NCBI GenBank assembly: GCA_030041095.1
Contig: JASHON010000205.1
Span: 1-64,000, forward strand
Length of the DNA stretch: 64,000 nucleotides
Reading direction: 5' to 3'
Source: Terriglobia bacterium
GTDB taxonomy: Bacteria > Acidobacteriota > Terriglobia > UBA7540
Shown here one piece after another: positions 1-9,700 of this stretch (position 1 is its first letter; each line of letters opens with the position of its first letter). Both the position numbers and the translations under genes were made by a program. A model generated the notes under the pieces. The model was not told the DNA's origin and made no database searches. It saw only the letters and a program-made list of their open reading frames with translations.

Positions 1-135
1 CTCGCCATCCAGCAGCAAGCCTCGCACATAAACCTCCGCCCAGTGGCGCCGCTCACTTCGCCCCATGGGCTCGGTGAGGTCTTCGAGAAACTTTCGCAAG
101 CGAGCATCCAGAGCTTTCAAGGTCTCGGGTGTCAT
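1..135 (-). mobile_element. IS701-type transposase, N-terminal part (cut by window edge)
   Basis: An open frame of 45 codons starts at ATG 135 on the minus strand and runs off the window. Its residues (MTPETLKALDARL, then EPMGRSERRHWAEVY and VRGLLLDGE) resemble the N-terminus of IS701-family DDE transposases as I recall them. The rest of the element lies to the left of the window. The region 136-180 would be its left non-coding end. A CTAG tetranucleotide at 182-185 could be one copy of a 4-bp target duplication typical of this family, but the other copy is outside the window. Family assignment is by recognition only. Confidence 0.7.
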
Positions 136-180
136 GCCCCGACTGTAACAGACACCCGAAGGAACGTCAATCATACTTAA

Positions 181-963
181 CCTAGTACTATTAGGGCCTT
201 CTGTCACGGCGTCGCCGCGAGAAGGCTGAAACTCGCGTGGTCTTGCCGGTGCAAGCTCGAGCTGGGCCACACTCCCGAATTGTTCGCCAACATGCGCGCC
301 GCAGGCTGCTACGAGGTCCTGTTCGGATTAGAGTCCATTTCGCCTCGCATGCAGAAGCTTATGGGAAAGTTCGTGGAAGGTCTCGATTCCTGCCGCGTCA
401 GAGGGATCTTCAGCGCAACGAGTGCCGCGGGGCTGGGCATGCACGTGAACCTGATCGGAGGGTTCCCGGGCGATACCCCGCACGACCTGGAAGAATCCGT
501 CGATTTCCTGGTAGAGAGCCTGGGTTCGGCGAGGAACGCCACCTTTCACCTGAACCGCTTTGAGCTGTTTCCTGGCAGTCCCATCCTGCGTGACGCTCAA
601 GCTTTCGGGGTGACTCCGATCACGTGCGACGGCGATATGCCCGATCACTTCGACTATCAAATCGCGCCTGAGCTCGCCGACGACGCGATGAACGTGCGCC
701 GGCTGATTCCCCTGGCGCGCAGACGGCTTCAGACCGAGTTGGGTTGGACGCGATGGGGATCAGGCCCTGCGGTGGACACGGCTCTATATTTCTACTTCGT
801 TTCCGGGCACGGCGCCATCTTTAAGTCTCAGCCCGAAAATGTGTTTTCCAATCCGTTCCAGGCGGGAAACGAGGTTTATGATCATGTCGCGAGTCCTCTT
901 GACAGGCGCAACGGGCAACATTGGGCGACCGGTGTTGGCCGAGTTGTTGCGCCGCAATTTTGA
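181..963 (+). pseudogene. 5'-truncated radical-SAM / B12-binding-type protein
   Basis: The frame is open from 181, directly after a TAA at 178-180, to the stop at 961-963. It reads as the C-terminal half of a radical-SAM protein of the type that carries an N-terminal cobalamin-binding domain: RAFCHGVAARRLKL, CRCKLELGHTPELF, FGLESISPRMQKLMGK and GFPGDTPHDLEESV are characteristic segments. The CxxxCxxC iron-sulfur motif and the cobalamin domain are missing. The break lies beside the IS701-type element, so insertion or IS-mediated deletion is the likely cause. The first in-frame ATG is at 280, inside the conserved domain. The 3' end overlaps the next gene by about 80 bases. Probably non-functional. 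Confidence 0.65.
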
Positions 964-1849
964 GGTCGTTGCTCTGGTTCGGCGGGACGTTGAGCTGAAA
1001 TCCTTCCAGACGTTAGTCGGCGACCTCGAAGGAGTCGCCAGCCTCGCCCGGCCGATTTCCGAGTGCGACCACATCGTACATTGTGCGAGCCCGCGCTCCG
1101 ATCGGCGGGAATCCGTCGTGATTGACGACGTTCTGGGTACAGGCCGGCTGCTTGACTTGTGGCAGCACGGCAATTTCGTCTACATGAGCAGCTCGTCGGT
1201 TTATGGAATTCCACGCCACGCACCGCTCGTGGAGTCAGAGCCTTTTGATGCACTGACGTGGTACGACTTCGGAAAAGTAGCGAACGAAGTTCAGCTCCGC
1301 CTGACGCCCAAGAATGGCAATCGCCGCGCCGCAATCAGCTTACGTCCGGCGCTTGTGTACGGATCGGGCGAGCGAAGTTATGATCGCCAGTGGCTGCCTT
1401 ACGTGTATCAACAATGCCTGGGGGGCCAAAGCTTTGTTTTCGAGTCCGATCAGAGCCTGGATTCTTTCGGATGTTCGTTCATCGGGGAAGAGGATCTGGG
1501 AAGGGCTGTGGCAGACTCATTATCCATCAGCGAATCGGGCGCGTATCACGTGGCGAGCGGGTTTGCCACTTGGCGCGAGCTCGTCCAGGTTATGAACAAG
1601 TATGCGGGCAGCAGAGCCGGCTTTGTCGTTCGGTCCGGTGCACAACCCCGGCCCGGAGAGTGCCGCCTGCCCCAGTCACGCACTTTTCTCGATACGACCG
1701 CGTTTACGTCTCAGACCGGTTTTACGCCTAAAGACTCGCTCGACGAACTGGTCCGGCGATTTGTGGAGCGTGCGCGCGGAGCTGCTGGAACGGAGCCTGC
1801 CGTCGATACTTCTGTACCGGCGGAGCGCCGGGCAGCCGTCCTCACGTGA
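878..1849 (+). CDS. NAD-dependent epimerase/dehydratase (extended SDR)
   Basis: The protein begins with a Rossmann motif (VLLTGATGNIG) and continues as an extended short-chain dehydrogenase of about 320 residues. Further typical segments are IVHCASPRS, the active-site serine region YMSSSSVYG, a WYDFGK segment at the position of the YxxxK tyrosine-lysine pair, and RPALVYGSG. Two closely spaced ATGs (878 and 884) follow a purine-rich site (acgagg); 878 is used here. Such enzymes act on nucleotide sugars or other hydroxy-keto substrates; the substrate cannot be read from the sequence. It overlaps the end of the broken radical-SAM gene and was probably once co-transcribed with it. It converges on the SDR gene at 1972-2787. 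Confidence 0.8.
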   Translation: MIMSRVLLTGATGNIGRPVLAELLRRNFEVVALVRRDVELKSFQTLVGDLEGVASLARPISECDHIVHCASPRSDRRESVVIDDVLGTGRLLDLWQHGNFVYMSSSSVYGIPRHAPLVESEPFDALTWYDFGKVANEVQLRLTPKNGNRRAAISLRPALVYGSGERSYDRQWLPYVYQQCLGGQSFVFESDQSLDSFGCSFIGEEDLGRAVADSLSISESGAYHVASGFATWRELVQVMNKYAGSRAGFVVRSGAQPRPGECRLPQSRTFLDTTAFTSQTGFTPKDSLDELVRRFVERARGAAGTEPAVDTSVPAERRAAVLT

Positions 1850-1971
1850 ACCGTACGCGCTGGGGCTCCGTCATCAGGAAACACCCCGGATTCCGGTCAC
1901 GCGAAGTGCCCGCAGTCCAAGCAGGGTTAGTTTCGCAAGCAGTTCCTGGATGGGCGCCCAGCGGATGACCG

Positions 1972-2787
1972 TCAATCTTGCGGCTGCAACAAAGGTGGGG
2001 AACTGGAGATGGCGGCCTTCGTGGCGCCTGTCGTGATTCCGCCGTCGACAAGCAAAGTCTGGCCGGTGATGTATTCGCTGGCATCCGAAGCCAAAAAGAC
2101 AACCGCGCCCGAAAGATCGTCAGGCTGTCCGGGGCGCTTCAGAGGAATTCGGTCGCAGAGATACTCGACCCATTTTTGATTTTGATACAGCACTTCGTTT
2201 TGCTTGGTTCTGAACCACCCGGGCGCCAGGCAGTTTACCGTGATGCCATAGGGCCCCCAATCGTCGGCCAGACTCATCGTTAGTTGCTTAACTCCTCCTC
2301 GACTGGCGCAGTAGGGGGCTAATCCCGCATAACCAAAAACGCTGGTCACCGACCCGATGTTGATAATCCTTCCGTACCGGTGAGGAATCATTCTCCTGGC
2401 AACGGCTTGGGCCACGAAGAACGTGCCCCGCAGGTTTGTATCGAGAACCAGGTTCCAGTCGTCCCAACTAACGTCGAGCGCCGGTTTGCGCACATTGCAG
2501 CCCGCGTTGTTGACCAGAATGTCTATTTTCCCGTAGGCAGCTTCAGCGCCTTCCGCCATTCTCTGGATGCTCGCATGATTTCTGACATCGAGTTCCAGCG
2601 GCACAGCTCGCCGCCCCAAACTTTCAACTTCTCGGCGGAAGGGTTCCAAAGAGGCGAGTTGGCGCGAGGTGATAACCAAATCTGCCCCGGCCCCTGCTAA
2701 CGCCCGGCCGAAATATTGGCCCAGTCCACGGCTGGCGCCGGTTACGATGGCTACCTTTCCTGAGAGGTTAAATAATTTGTCGTTCAT
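1972..2787 (-). CDS. SDR oxidoreductase, gluconate 5-dehydrogenase-like, with YxxxR
   Basis: A 271-residue classical SDR. The cofactor motif TGASRGLG and the NNAG motif are clear, as is the serine region (INIGSVTSV). The catalytic tyrosine lies in PYCASRGG, so the usual YxxxK lysine is replaced by arginine. The overall sequence resembles gluconate 5-dehydrogenase-type and sugar-acid SDRs (GRIINIGS, NCLAPGWFRT, VDGGITTG). The start ATG at 2787 follows agggag at a good distance. The gene lies 9 bases after the alcohol dehydrogenase stop, in an operon with it and probably the MFS gene. Expected role: oxidation or reduction of a sugar or sugar acid with NAD(P). The arginine substitution is odd but may be normal for this subgroup. 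Confidence 0.85.
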   Translation of the reverse strand: MNDKLFNLSGKVAIVTGASRGLGQYFGRALAGAGADLVITSRQLASLEPFRREVESLGRRAVPLELDVRNHASIQRMAEGAEAAYGKIDILVNNAGCNVRKPALDVSWDDWNLVLDTNLRGTFFVAQAVARRMIPHRYGRIINIGSVTSVFGYAGLAPYCASRGGVKQLTMSLADDWGPYGITVNCLAPGWFRTKQNEVLYQNQKWVEYLCDRIPLKRPGQPDDLSGAVVFLASDASEYITGQTLLVDGGITTGATKAAISSSPPLLQPQD

Positions 2788-2796
2788 ATCGGCTCC

Positions 2797-3834
2797 CTAG
2801 GGCTTTAGAATTACTTTCATTGCGTTCGAGCCGCCCTCGTATAAGCGCTGGAACCATGCCGTTCCTTCCGTCAGCGGCGCCACAGCAGTAATCAACGGGT
2901 CCACGCGGATGGCTTTCCGAGCCAGCAAATCAATGCAGACAGGATATTCGCCACATGACGCACAGGATCCAAGCACGGAGATCTGCCTTGTGACGACCGC
3001 CTGGAGCGGCAGCTCCACTTTCGGCGACAGATTGCCAATAAGCGTCATGACTCCGCCTTTGCGGAGGCACGCCAAGGCCGTTTGCAGAGCCTCAGTATTT
3101 CCTACGGCCTCCACGGCCACGTTCGCCCCCAAACCAGAAGTGCACTCCAGCACGGCGCCGCGAGTGTCCACGTTGCGAGCATTGAGACAAAGCTCAGCGC
3201 CAAGCTCCTTGGCAAGGCGGAGCCGGTGGTCATCCAGGTCAACGGCGATAACGCGGCTGCAGCCCGCCAGCCGAAGGGCTTGGATCACCAACAACCCGAT
3301 CATTCCGCTCCCAACCACTACGGCCGTGTCTCCCAGGCTCACCGGTGTCAGCCCGACGGCGTGGACTGCCACGGATACAGGCTCGATCATGGCGGCGTGT
3401 TCGAAGCTGAGAGCATCCGGGATGGGATAAATGATATGCCGGGGAACGGAGACATACTCCGCAAAAGCCCCGTGCCGGCGGTATTCACTCGGGGAAACCC
3501 CTAACACTTGCCGGTTGTCGCAAAGATTCACTTCACCGCGGCGGCAGAAGTAGCACTTCCCACAATAAACTGTGGAATCGAAGGTAACCCGGTCCCCTGG
3601 GTGGAACTCAGTCACGTTGTCCCCAAGCTTCGACACAATACCGGAAGCCTCGTGACCCATCACCAGCGGGGGGATGCGGCGTCCGGTGCTGCCGTCGAAC
3701 CCATGAATATCGCTTCCACAAATACCGCATGCTTTCACTTGAACTAACACGTCATCAGGACCGAGCTGCGGCTCAGCCATCTCGGTGATTTCGAGCTTCT
3801 TGTACTCTTTCAGCAGTAAAACCTTCACATTCAC
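2797..3834 (-). CDS. Zinc-dependent alcohol/polyol dehydrogenase (MDR family)
   Basis: A 345-residue medium-chain dehydrogenase. The catalytic zinc region is CGICGSDIHG followed by GHEASG. The four structural zinc cysteines are in CGKCYFCRRGEVNLC, and the Rossmann segment is VVVGSGMIGLL. Family members such as sorbitol, threonine and galactitol-1-phosphate dehydrogenases oxidise a secondary alcohol of a sugar or polyol with NAD(P). The exact substrate is not determined. The gene sits between the MFS transporter and an SDR on the same strand, which suggests a short oxidative sugar pathway fed by the transporter. The length is normal and no defects are seen. Confidence 0.9.
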   Translation of the reverse strand: MNVKVLLLKEYKKLEITEMAEPQLGPDDVLVQVKACGICGSDIHGFDGSTGRRIPPLVMGHEASGIVSKLGDNVTEFHPGDRVTFDSTVYCGKCYFCRRGEVNLCDNRQVLGVSPSEYRRHGAFAEYVSVPRHIIYPIPDALSFEHAAMIEPVSVAVHAVGLTPVSLGDTAVVVGSGMIGLLVIQALRLAGCSRVIAVDLDDHRLRLAKELGAELCLNARNVDTRGAVLECTSGLGANVAVEAVGNTEALQTALACLRKGGVMTLIGNLSPKVELPLQAVVTRQISVLGSCASCGEYPVCIDLLARKAIRVDPLITAVAPLTEGTAWFQRLYEGGSNAMKVILKP

Positions 3835-3997
3835 TCCTCGAGTGGAGTTTTAACTTTCCGCCTTACGTCATGAAAGGCAATATACTCGTTTCATTCGCCG
3901 GATGATGAAGTTTTTCTTCCGGCACCGACCCGTCAGTGTCGGTTCGAAATCGCCAGCACCATGCCCCGGAAGCTGCAGCGGAACGGAAATCCTCTCT

Positions 3998-5227
3998 CTA
4001 GCTCATTGACTCGCTTGGCGCTGGAACAGGCCGAAGTGGACCCAGGACAAGCCAGATAATTGACACAGCAACCATCGGAATCAGGCCGAACCCAATGAAA
4101 ACAGGGATGTACGAATAGTGCAGGACCGCCCAGCCTGTTGCAAGGGCAAAGACCATCCCCCCAAAGCCTGAGCCCATGCTGGCGATTCCCCAAATGGTGG
4201 CTACGACGGTTGGCGGAAACACATCGGCGGGGAACGCGAGCATATTCGCAGTCACACCGGTATAGCCCAGCATTGCCAGGGACACCAGGGCAATGGCAAC
4301 GCCGGTCCCGGGCGTCAGAACAGCGGGAATCGCCGAAGCCATCAAAAGAGCGAAGAATGTGACGGCAGCCTTGCGGGCAATGGTTACGGTGATGCCGCGC
4401 CGAAGGAGACCCCGAGCCATCCATCCTCCCAGCAAATTCCCAAAGCCTGCCACCATGAAGGGTATCCATGCATATTTCCCTATTGATGCAAGGTTGAAAT
4501 GCCGGGCGCTCTTCAAGTACTCCGGGAACCAGAAGATATAGAAATACCAAACCGGATCCAAGAAAATCTTTGCCACGCTGAAGCTCCAAACGAACCTCGT
4601 GCGCAACAAGTATCGGATGGGCATAGGCGAACGGACCTTCTTCACATCCACGTCATCCGGCGTCCGATAAATGAAGAGCCACGCGAGGGACCAAAGAAGG
4701 CCCACAGCCCCCACAACCACAAAGGCATAGCGCCATCCCTCTTTCAAGACAATCCAAACGATCAAGGGTGGCGCGACGATGGCGCCGACAGCCGACCCAC
4801 TGTTAAAGAAGCCTGAGGCCAAGGCCCTTTCCTTGACGGAAAACCACTCGGCCACCACTTTTACGCCGCCCGGCCAGTTTCCTGCCTCACCCATCCCAAG
4901 CAGAAAACGGTAGACAGCCAACGACCATATCCCTGTTGCAAACGCGTGTAACATGGCAGCCACTGACCACCACGCGGTGGTAAGTGCGTAGCCAACTCGG
5001 GTTCCTAAGCGGTCGATTAAGGGTCCTGATACCGCATTCATGATGGTGTAAGCCAGCATGAAGGCAAAGATGACCCGTGAATATCCCTCGGCGCTCATGT
5101 GAAACCGGCTCATGAGCACCGGGGCGACGACTGAGAGGGTCTGGCGGTCAAGATAATTAATGGCGGTCGCCAGAAAAACCAGCGAGATCATCAACCAGCT
5201 CAGATTCGAGTTACGTCGGGATGCCAT
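3998..5227 (-). CDS. MFS transporter, anion:cation symporter type (ExuT/GudP-like)
   Basis: A 409-residue membrane protein with the hydrophobic pattern of a 12-helix major facilitator. The N-terminus (FLATAINYLDRQTLSVVAP) and the loop GLLIDRLG-like stretch (GPLIDRLGTRVGYA), RFLLGMGEAGNWPGG and EWFSVKERALASG are typical of the ACS family, which carries hexuronates, glucarate and other organic anions by proton symport. I infer uptake of a sugar acid or related carboxylate across the inner membrane. The downstream dehydrogenases on the same strand (ADH, SDR) fit this. A 163-base spacer separates it from ADH, so co-transcription is likely but not certain. Confidence 0.88.
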   Translation of the reverse strand: MASRRNSNLSWLMISLVFLATAINYLDRQTLSVVAPVLMSRFHMSAEGYSRVIFAFMLAYTIMNAVSGPLIDRLGTRVGYALTTAWWSVAAMLHAFATGIWSLAVYRFLLGMGEAGNWPGGVKVVAEWFSVKERALASGFFNSGSAVGAIVAPPLIVWIVLKEGWRYAFVVVGAVGLLWSLAWLFIYRTPDDVDVKKVRSPMPIRYLLRTRFVWSFSVAKIFLDPVWYFYIFWFPEYLKSARHFNLASIGKYAWIPFMVAGFGNLLGGWMARGLLRRGITVTIARKAAVTFFALLMASAIPAVLTPGTGVAIALVSLAMLGYTGVTANMLAFPADVFPPTVVATIWGIASMGSGFGGMVFALATGWAVLHYSYIPVFIGFGLIPMVAVSIIWLVLGPLRPVPAPSESMS

Positions 5228-5286
5228 TTCAAAAAATCTTATGGAAATTCAGATTCGAGCGGAATCCATAGTCATTACGATCCAGC

Positions 5287-5379
5287 CTGCATTTCTCACC
5301 GCAGCGGAAATATGCCGGTGGCGAAGTGGAAGGGCGGGCTTTCAACCCCGGCCTTCCCGCGGCGTGGTGAGAAATGCAG
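5287..5379. repeat. Imperfect palindromic element with 14-bp perfect terminal arms
   Basis: The arm CTGCATTTCTCACC at 5287-5300 is exactly complementary to GGTGAGAAATGCAG at 5366-5379. Inside, GGAAGG and CCTTCC near 5328 and 5352 add a second stem, so the RNA or single strand could fold into a long hairpin. It lies in a gene-free stretch of about 550 bases (5228-5783) between the MFS gene and the cysteine hydrolase. Nothing else recognisable is in that stretch. It looks like a REP- or MITE-like repeat; copy number cannot be judged from one window. Confidence 0.6.
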
Positions 5380-5783
5380 ACTAAGAGCGGCGAGGGACGC
5401 GGAAGAGGGTAAGTTGCTGAAAGGTTTTCAATCAGAGCCGGGAACCGGTTGCGCATGCCTTGCGCGATCATGATCAAGAGTCGCTGAGTGGCTTTTCATA
5501 AAGTGGCGACACACCGTCGCGACGATTTGGACCCCGCGTGGGCTGTTCGCTCGATAAGTGACCTCATGCCTATCTGGTTGTCTCAGGAAGCCACAAACTT
5601 CGGGCGGGACCAACGGCGCCCCGCCCCACGGCCCGGCCCGTGCTGAAACAACCGGAGGGGAAGAGATGTCAAGCTAAGCGATCATCGGCGTAACATCGGG
5701 TCGAGCACAGCGAATCAGACATAGTGAAAGAGGTTAAAGGTCTCCAGCCGGTTCAAAGAACCCATCTTCACAGACCGAAATGT

Positions 5784-6677
5784 TTAACGATGCCCTGATC
5801 CAACGGGCTTCAGCGCTGCAACAAAATCCGCGCTCAGAGCGGTCGGGCACCAGTATCGCTCGATGTACTGGATTACAAGTTTTGTCCCATCCGCATGCGA
5901 GACGTAAGGAGGATCCCTGCGATCGTACATCGTGTCGGTGAGATCCCGCAGCAGCACGCAGTGGATGCCCCAGTTCGTCATTTGCTTAACCCCGAAAGTA
6001 CGATCCAGAATGCACATATTGGCGTGCACTCCAACATAAAAGACAGTGTTAATGCCCCGCCGGTGAATGAAACTGTAAACTTGTTTTCCACTGTCGGAAA
6101 TCACATCCTGCTTCGCAATCTTGATCAGAGGATTCTCGCGCGTCCAGGCTTGGTGCTCATGATCGCCGGGTGTGCCGCAGCCTCCGTCGGCGGAAACGTT
6201 GATCGGCAGGGGCGGGCTGGTAAGTCCGAGGGAGGGTGGAGGATCAACGAGCGTCAACCCGATCATCAGGCGCCTTTGCGGGTAATCTTTGTAAAAGTTC
6301 ATGGTGTCCGAAGGCGAGTGAATAATCTGGATGCCTGCCGCCCTCGCCCTCTCGAGCACCGGCTCCATTTTTGCCGCAAGCAGGTTCACGCGGCCGGTGG
6401 CCTCAGAACACCAGTGTTGGTTCCACATGTCGGTGATTACAATGGCTGTTGTGCGGGCATTAAATGTCCTTTGGAAGTAGGCCTCTTGTAAGGCGTTGGT
6501 GCCCTTGAAAACTTCGACCCGAGTCCGCAGCCGTAGCCGGAAATAGCTGGACCGCCCTGGGGACGAGGTGCTTGCGGCAGGCGCTGGTAACGGAATGGCT
6601 GATATGGCAATCGCTACTCCGATGCAAATGCCCAGAATCCATGACTCAGCGCCTGAACGGTCTTTATTCAAGGACAT
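5784..6677 (-). CDS. Exported isochorismatase-like cysteine hydrolase
   Basis: The mature part matches the cysteine hydrolase (isochorismatase) fold: an early aspartate in AIVITDMW, a lysine-containing segment before the active site, and the nucleophilic cysteine in VGVHANMCILDR. Start ATG 6677 gives an N-terminal positively charged stretch followed by a hydrophobic helix (GICIGVAIAISAIPLPAPAA), consistent with a signal peptide. An upstream ATG at 6725 would add 16 residues and overlap the receptor gene end. Substrates in this family include isochorismate, nicotinamide and ureides; which applies here is unknown. The gene follows the TonB receptor on the same strand within 50 bases, so an exported accessory role in that operon is likely. 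Confidence 0.75.
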   Translation of the reverse strand: MSLNKDRSGAESWILGICIGVAIAISAIPLPAPAASTSSPGRSSYFRLRLRTRVEVFKGTNALQEAYFQRTFNARTTAIVITDMWNQHWCSEATGRVNLLAAKMEPVLERARAAGIQIIHSPSDTMNFYKDYPQRRLMIGLTLVDPPPSLGLTSPPLPINVSADGGCGTPGDHEHQAWTRENPLIKIAKQDVISDSGKQVYSFIHRRGINTVFYVGVHANMCILDRTFGVKQMTNWGIHCVLLRDLTDTMYDRRDPPYVSHADGTKLVIQYIERYWCPTALSADFVAALKPVGSGHR

Positions 6678-6721
6678 CAGCTTGCCTCCCAAAGGGTCGT
6701 GCTCGGCGGAAAGAACCAGGC

Positions 6722-9700
6722 TCAAAACACGAACTTCACGACAAATTGCAAGACGCGCGGAGGATCCACCCCATTGACCGTGCCAAACCCATTGATGTTA
6801 ACAAGCTTCCCAGCAGAGTTGTAAGGGAGGTTTGTGGGCTGCGGATTGGTCAAACCGGAAAAATCAAGGGTATTATTCACGCCGCTGAATTGTGTGTGAT
6901 TGAAAGCGTTGAACGCTTCGGCTCTCAACTCGAGATGCGCCCTCTCTTTTATCGGAATGTTTTTCTGTAATGATATGTCCCAATCGTTGATTCCCGGTCC
7001 CCAGAGATCGTTCCTCGAGCATCCCAGCCCGATGCTGCCAACCGGCGGGACCGCAAAAGCCATCCCATTGATGCGGTTGAACGGACTGCTGCTGGTTCCC
7101 GCCTCGGGGTTTCCAACGCAAAGCAAATCTGGATTCCAGTCTGGGGTCCCGGTGATGTTTTGCCCGGATATACCCGAAATGTTGAGAGAAGGACTGTACG
7201 GAAGCCCACTTTCGAAATTCGTAAATCCGGAGAGTTGCCACCCATTCAGGATCGCCCGACTCGCCCGGTTATCGAAACTTCCCAGCGAGGTTGGAACGTT
7301 CGGAAGCCGGTACACGTAGTTGGCGGCGAGGTTTTGCGTCGGATTGAAACCGCAAGGACCGTAGAATGCCGTGCGGGTGTATTGGTCCCAACGAACCTCG
7401 GATTGATCACCGTCCTCAATATCCATGCACTTGCTCCACGTGTATGCCACGCCCAAGAAAAGGCCGGGAGCGAAGCGGCGGTTGAGCGACACCTGCAAGG
7501 AATTGTAGTTGGAGCTCGCACCAAAGTCATTGAAGTCGATGGTTCCGAAACCACGATACTTCGTAAGGAATTGGGGCAGCATGGCATTCGATCCGAGCAG
7601 TGCGCCAGGGTTAGTTTGGACCAGGGTGGGATCCTGATTCTGAGGCAGGAAGTCGGCGCCGAAAGGCACCGGGTTCAGAATATATTGGTCGAGGATGTGG
7701 TTTGACACAGACCCCACGTAAGAAACATTCAGCAACATCGACCACGGCAACTTCGACTCGACGCCGGCGCTATAGTCGTAGATGGTAGGGGTTTGCGCCG
7801 TGTAGGGAAACGCGTTCAGAGGAGGTGGGGCCAGCAGCGTCTGGGAACTCGGACCCACGCTGGAAACGAGCCCGTAGTTGATCGTGGGCTGCTCCGTGTC
7901 CGGTGGATTGCCCAGCAAACTACTCATGTACGCATCGGTTCTTTCACGGTCATAAAACACGCCGCCGCCGGCGCGAAAAACGATGTTTTGATGTCCAGGC
8001 AGCTCATAAGCGAAACCAAGTCGCGGGCCAGGAAGAATGCCTGGACTCTTGGTCACGTCCCCGCTAATCCCATTCTGGCCGAGCGTGACTAGCCCGTTCA
8101 GCAGCGATCCGCTTCCGGGCGCCAGACTGCCAATATCCACCGCGGGTTCAACCGCGCCGGTGACGGGATTCACGGCGACTCGCTGTCCGTTCACGAGCTG
8201 CGGCTCCAGGAGCTGTGGAGCCTCGGCCGCGCTCCAGGACTGCGGGAGGAAATTGGAAATCTGGCCATGGCCATCAAAGGGAGGCTGCGCGTAATAAAAG
8301 CGGATGCCGTAGTCAAGCGTAAGGCGCCGTTGCACCTTCCAGGTGTCCTGGAGGTAGAACTCCACTTCGTTATACCACGGCCATCCCTGCACGTACGCCG
8401 AGCCTTGGGTAAAAGAGTTGAAGACACCCAAGAGGGCATTGGAGAAACCAAATCCGGAATCCAGGGGATTGTCCGGATTATCGCCGAAGTTGTAGGAGCC
8501 GGCATAGGTGGCACCGGACGGCTGGACCTTCCAGTTTCTCTCGTAATAGATGCCAGCCTTCAGGAAGTGCTGGCCTAGACTCTTGCTGAAGTCATCGGTA
8601 AGCTCGTACGTTGTGTTGGCATTGTAAAACGGAAAGCTCCCCGTGCTAAATTCAGGGCTGTTCCCGATCTCCGTGCCGCCAAACTGGAATCCCGGCATAA
8701 GATCAGCATAGCGCGGATAGATTGTGGGAAGGTTCACCCCTGTCGCCGCGGGGGTCCAGGCCGGGGAGCCGTACGGTGTCCCGTTGTATTGACCGTCGTG
8801 CCCCACGTCTGCCGTAATTTCATTGACGGCGGTGGGACTGATTGCCGTCGTGACGTTGAGTACGTATTGGTAGCCGGGAATGGTGTAGTAGAGGTTGTAC
8901 AGGGGAATGTTCGTCGCCCCCCAGATCCCGTAGGGGTTCGTTTCACTGTCCGCGGCGCGCAGAGCGTTGGCGAAAAGGTGCCATTTTTCGTTCAGATTGT
9001 AGTCGAGCCGCACCAGGTCTTCCCGCCTTGGATGCTGGGCGGATATTTGCGAAACGTAGTTGTAGCTGGGATGGGAAGCGCTTACGGCATTCGGCATGGG
9101 AAGCAGATTCAACAGTTTTTGTCCGGGCCCGTAGAACATGCTACTCGGTATTTTATTGCCCGCAAAACAACCGGCCGAGTCAGTCTGGCTGCACGGCAAC
9201 CCTGAAAAAGGATTTCGAATCAGCACGGGGTTGCCGTTCTGGTCTACCGCTTGGGAAAAATCTCCTTGCCGTTCCGCGGTCGTCGGAACCGTCAAATCTT
9301 GTGCTCCGTTCGGCACGAGTTGATCCTGCCACTCCTCGTCCCAGAAGAAGAATAGTTTGTTCTTCTGCGCGTTAAACCTTCCCGGAATGTAAACCGGGCC
9401 TCCGATATTGAATCCATAATCGTTGTAATGGTAAGGAGCGACGGGAAGGTTGACAAGGTTGTTGGTCCAGGTGTTCGCGTTCAAGCTCTGGTCGCGATAA
9501 TATTCAAAACCGCTTCCATGGAATTCGGGGGTGCCGCTTTTTGATACCACGCTGATCTGTGCGCCTCCGTTCCTGCCGTATTGCGCTTGATAGTTGGTGG
9601 TGAGAACGTTAACCTCCTGGACTGCATCCAGACTCATCGGAGACATCCAGCCGCTATTAGCGCCCGTATCTTCGTTGCTGGCCCCGTTCGTGGTCACATG

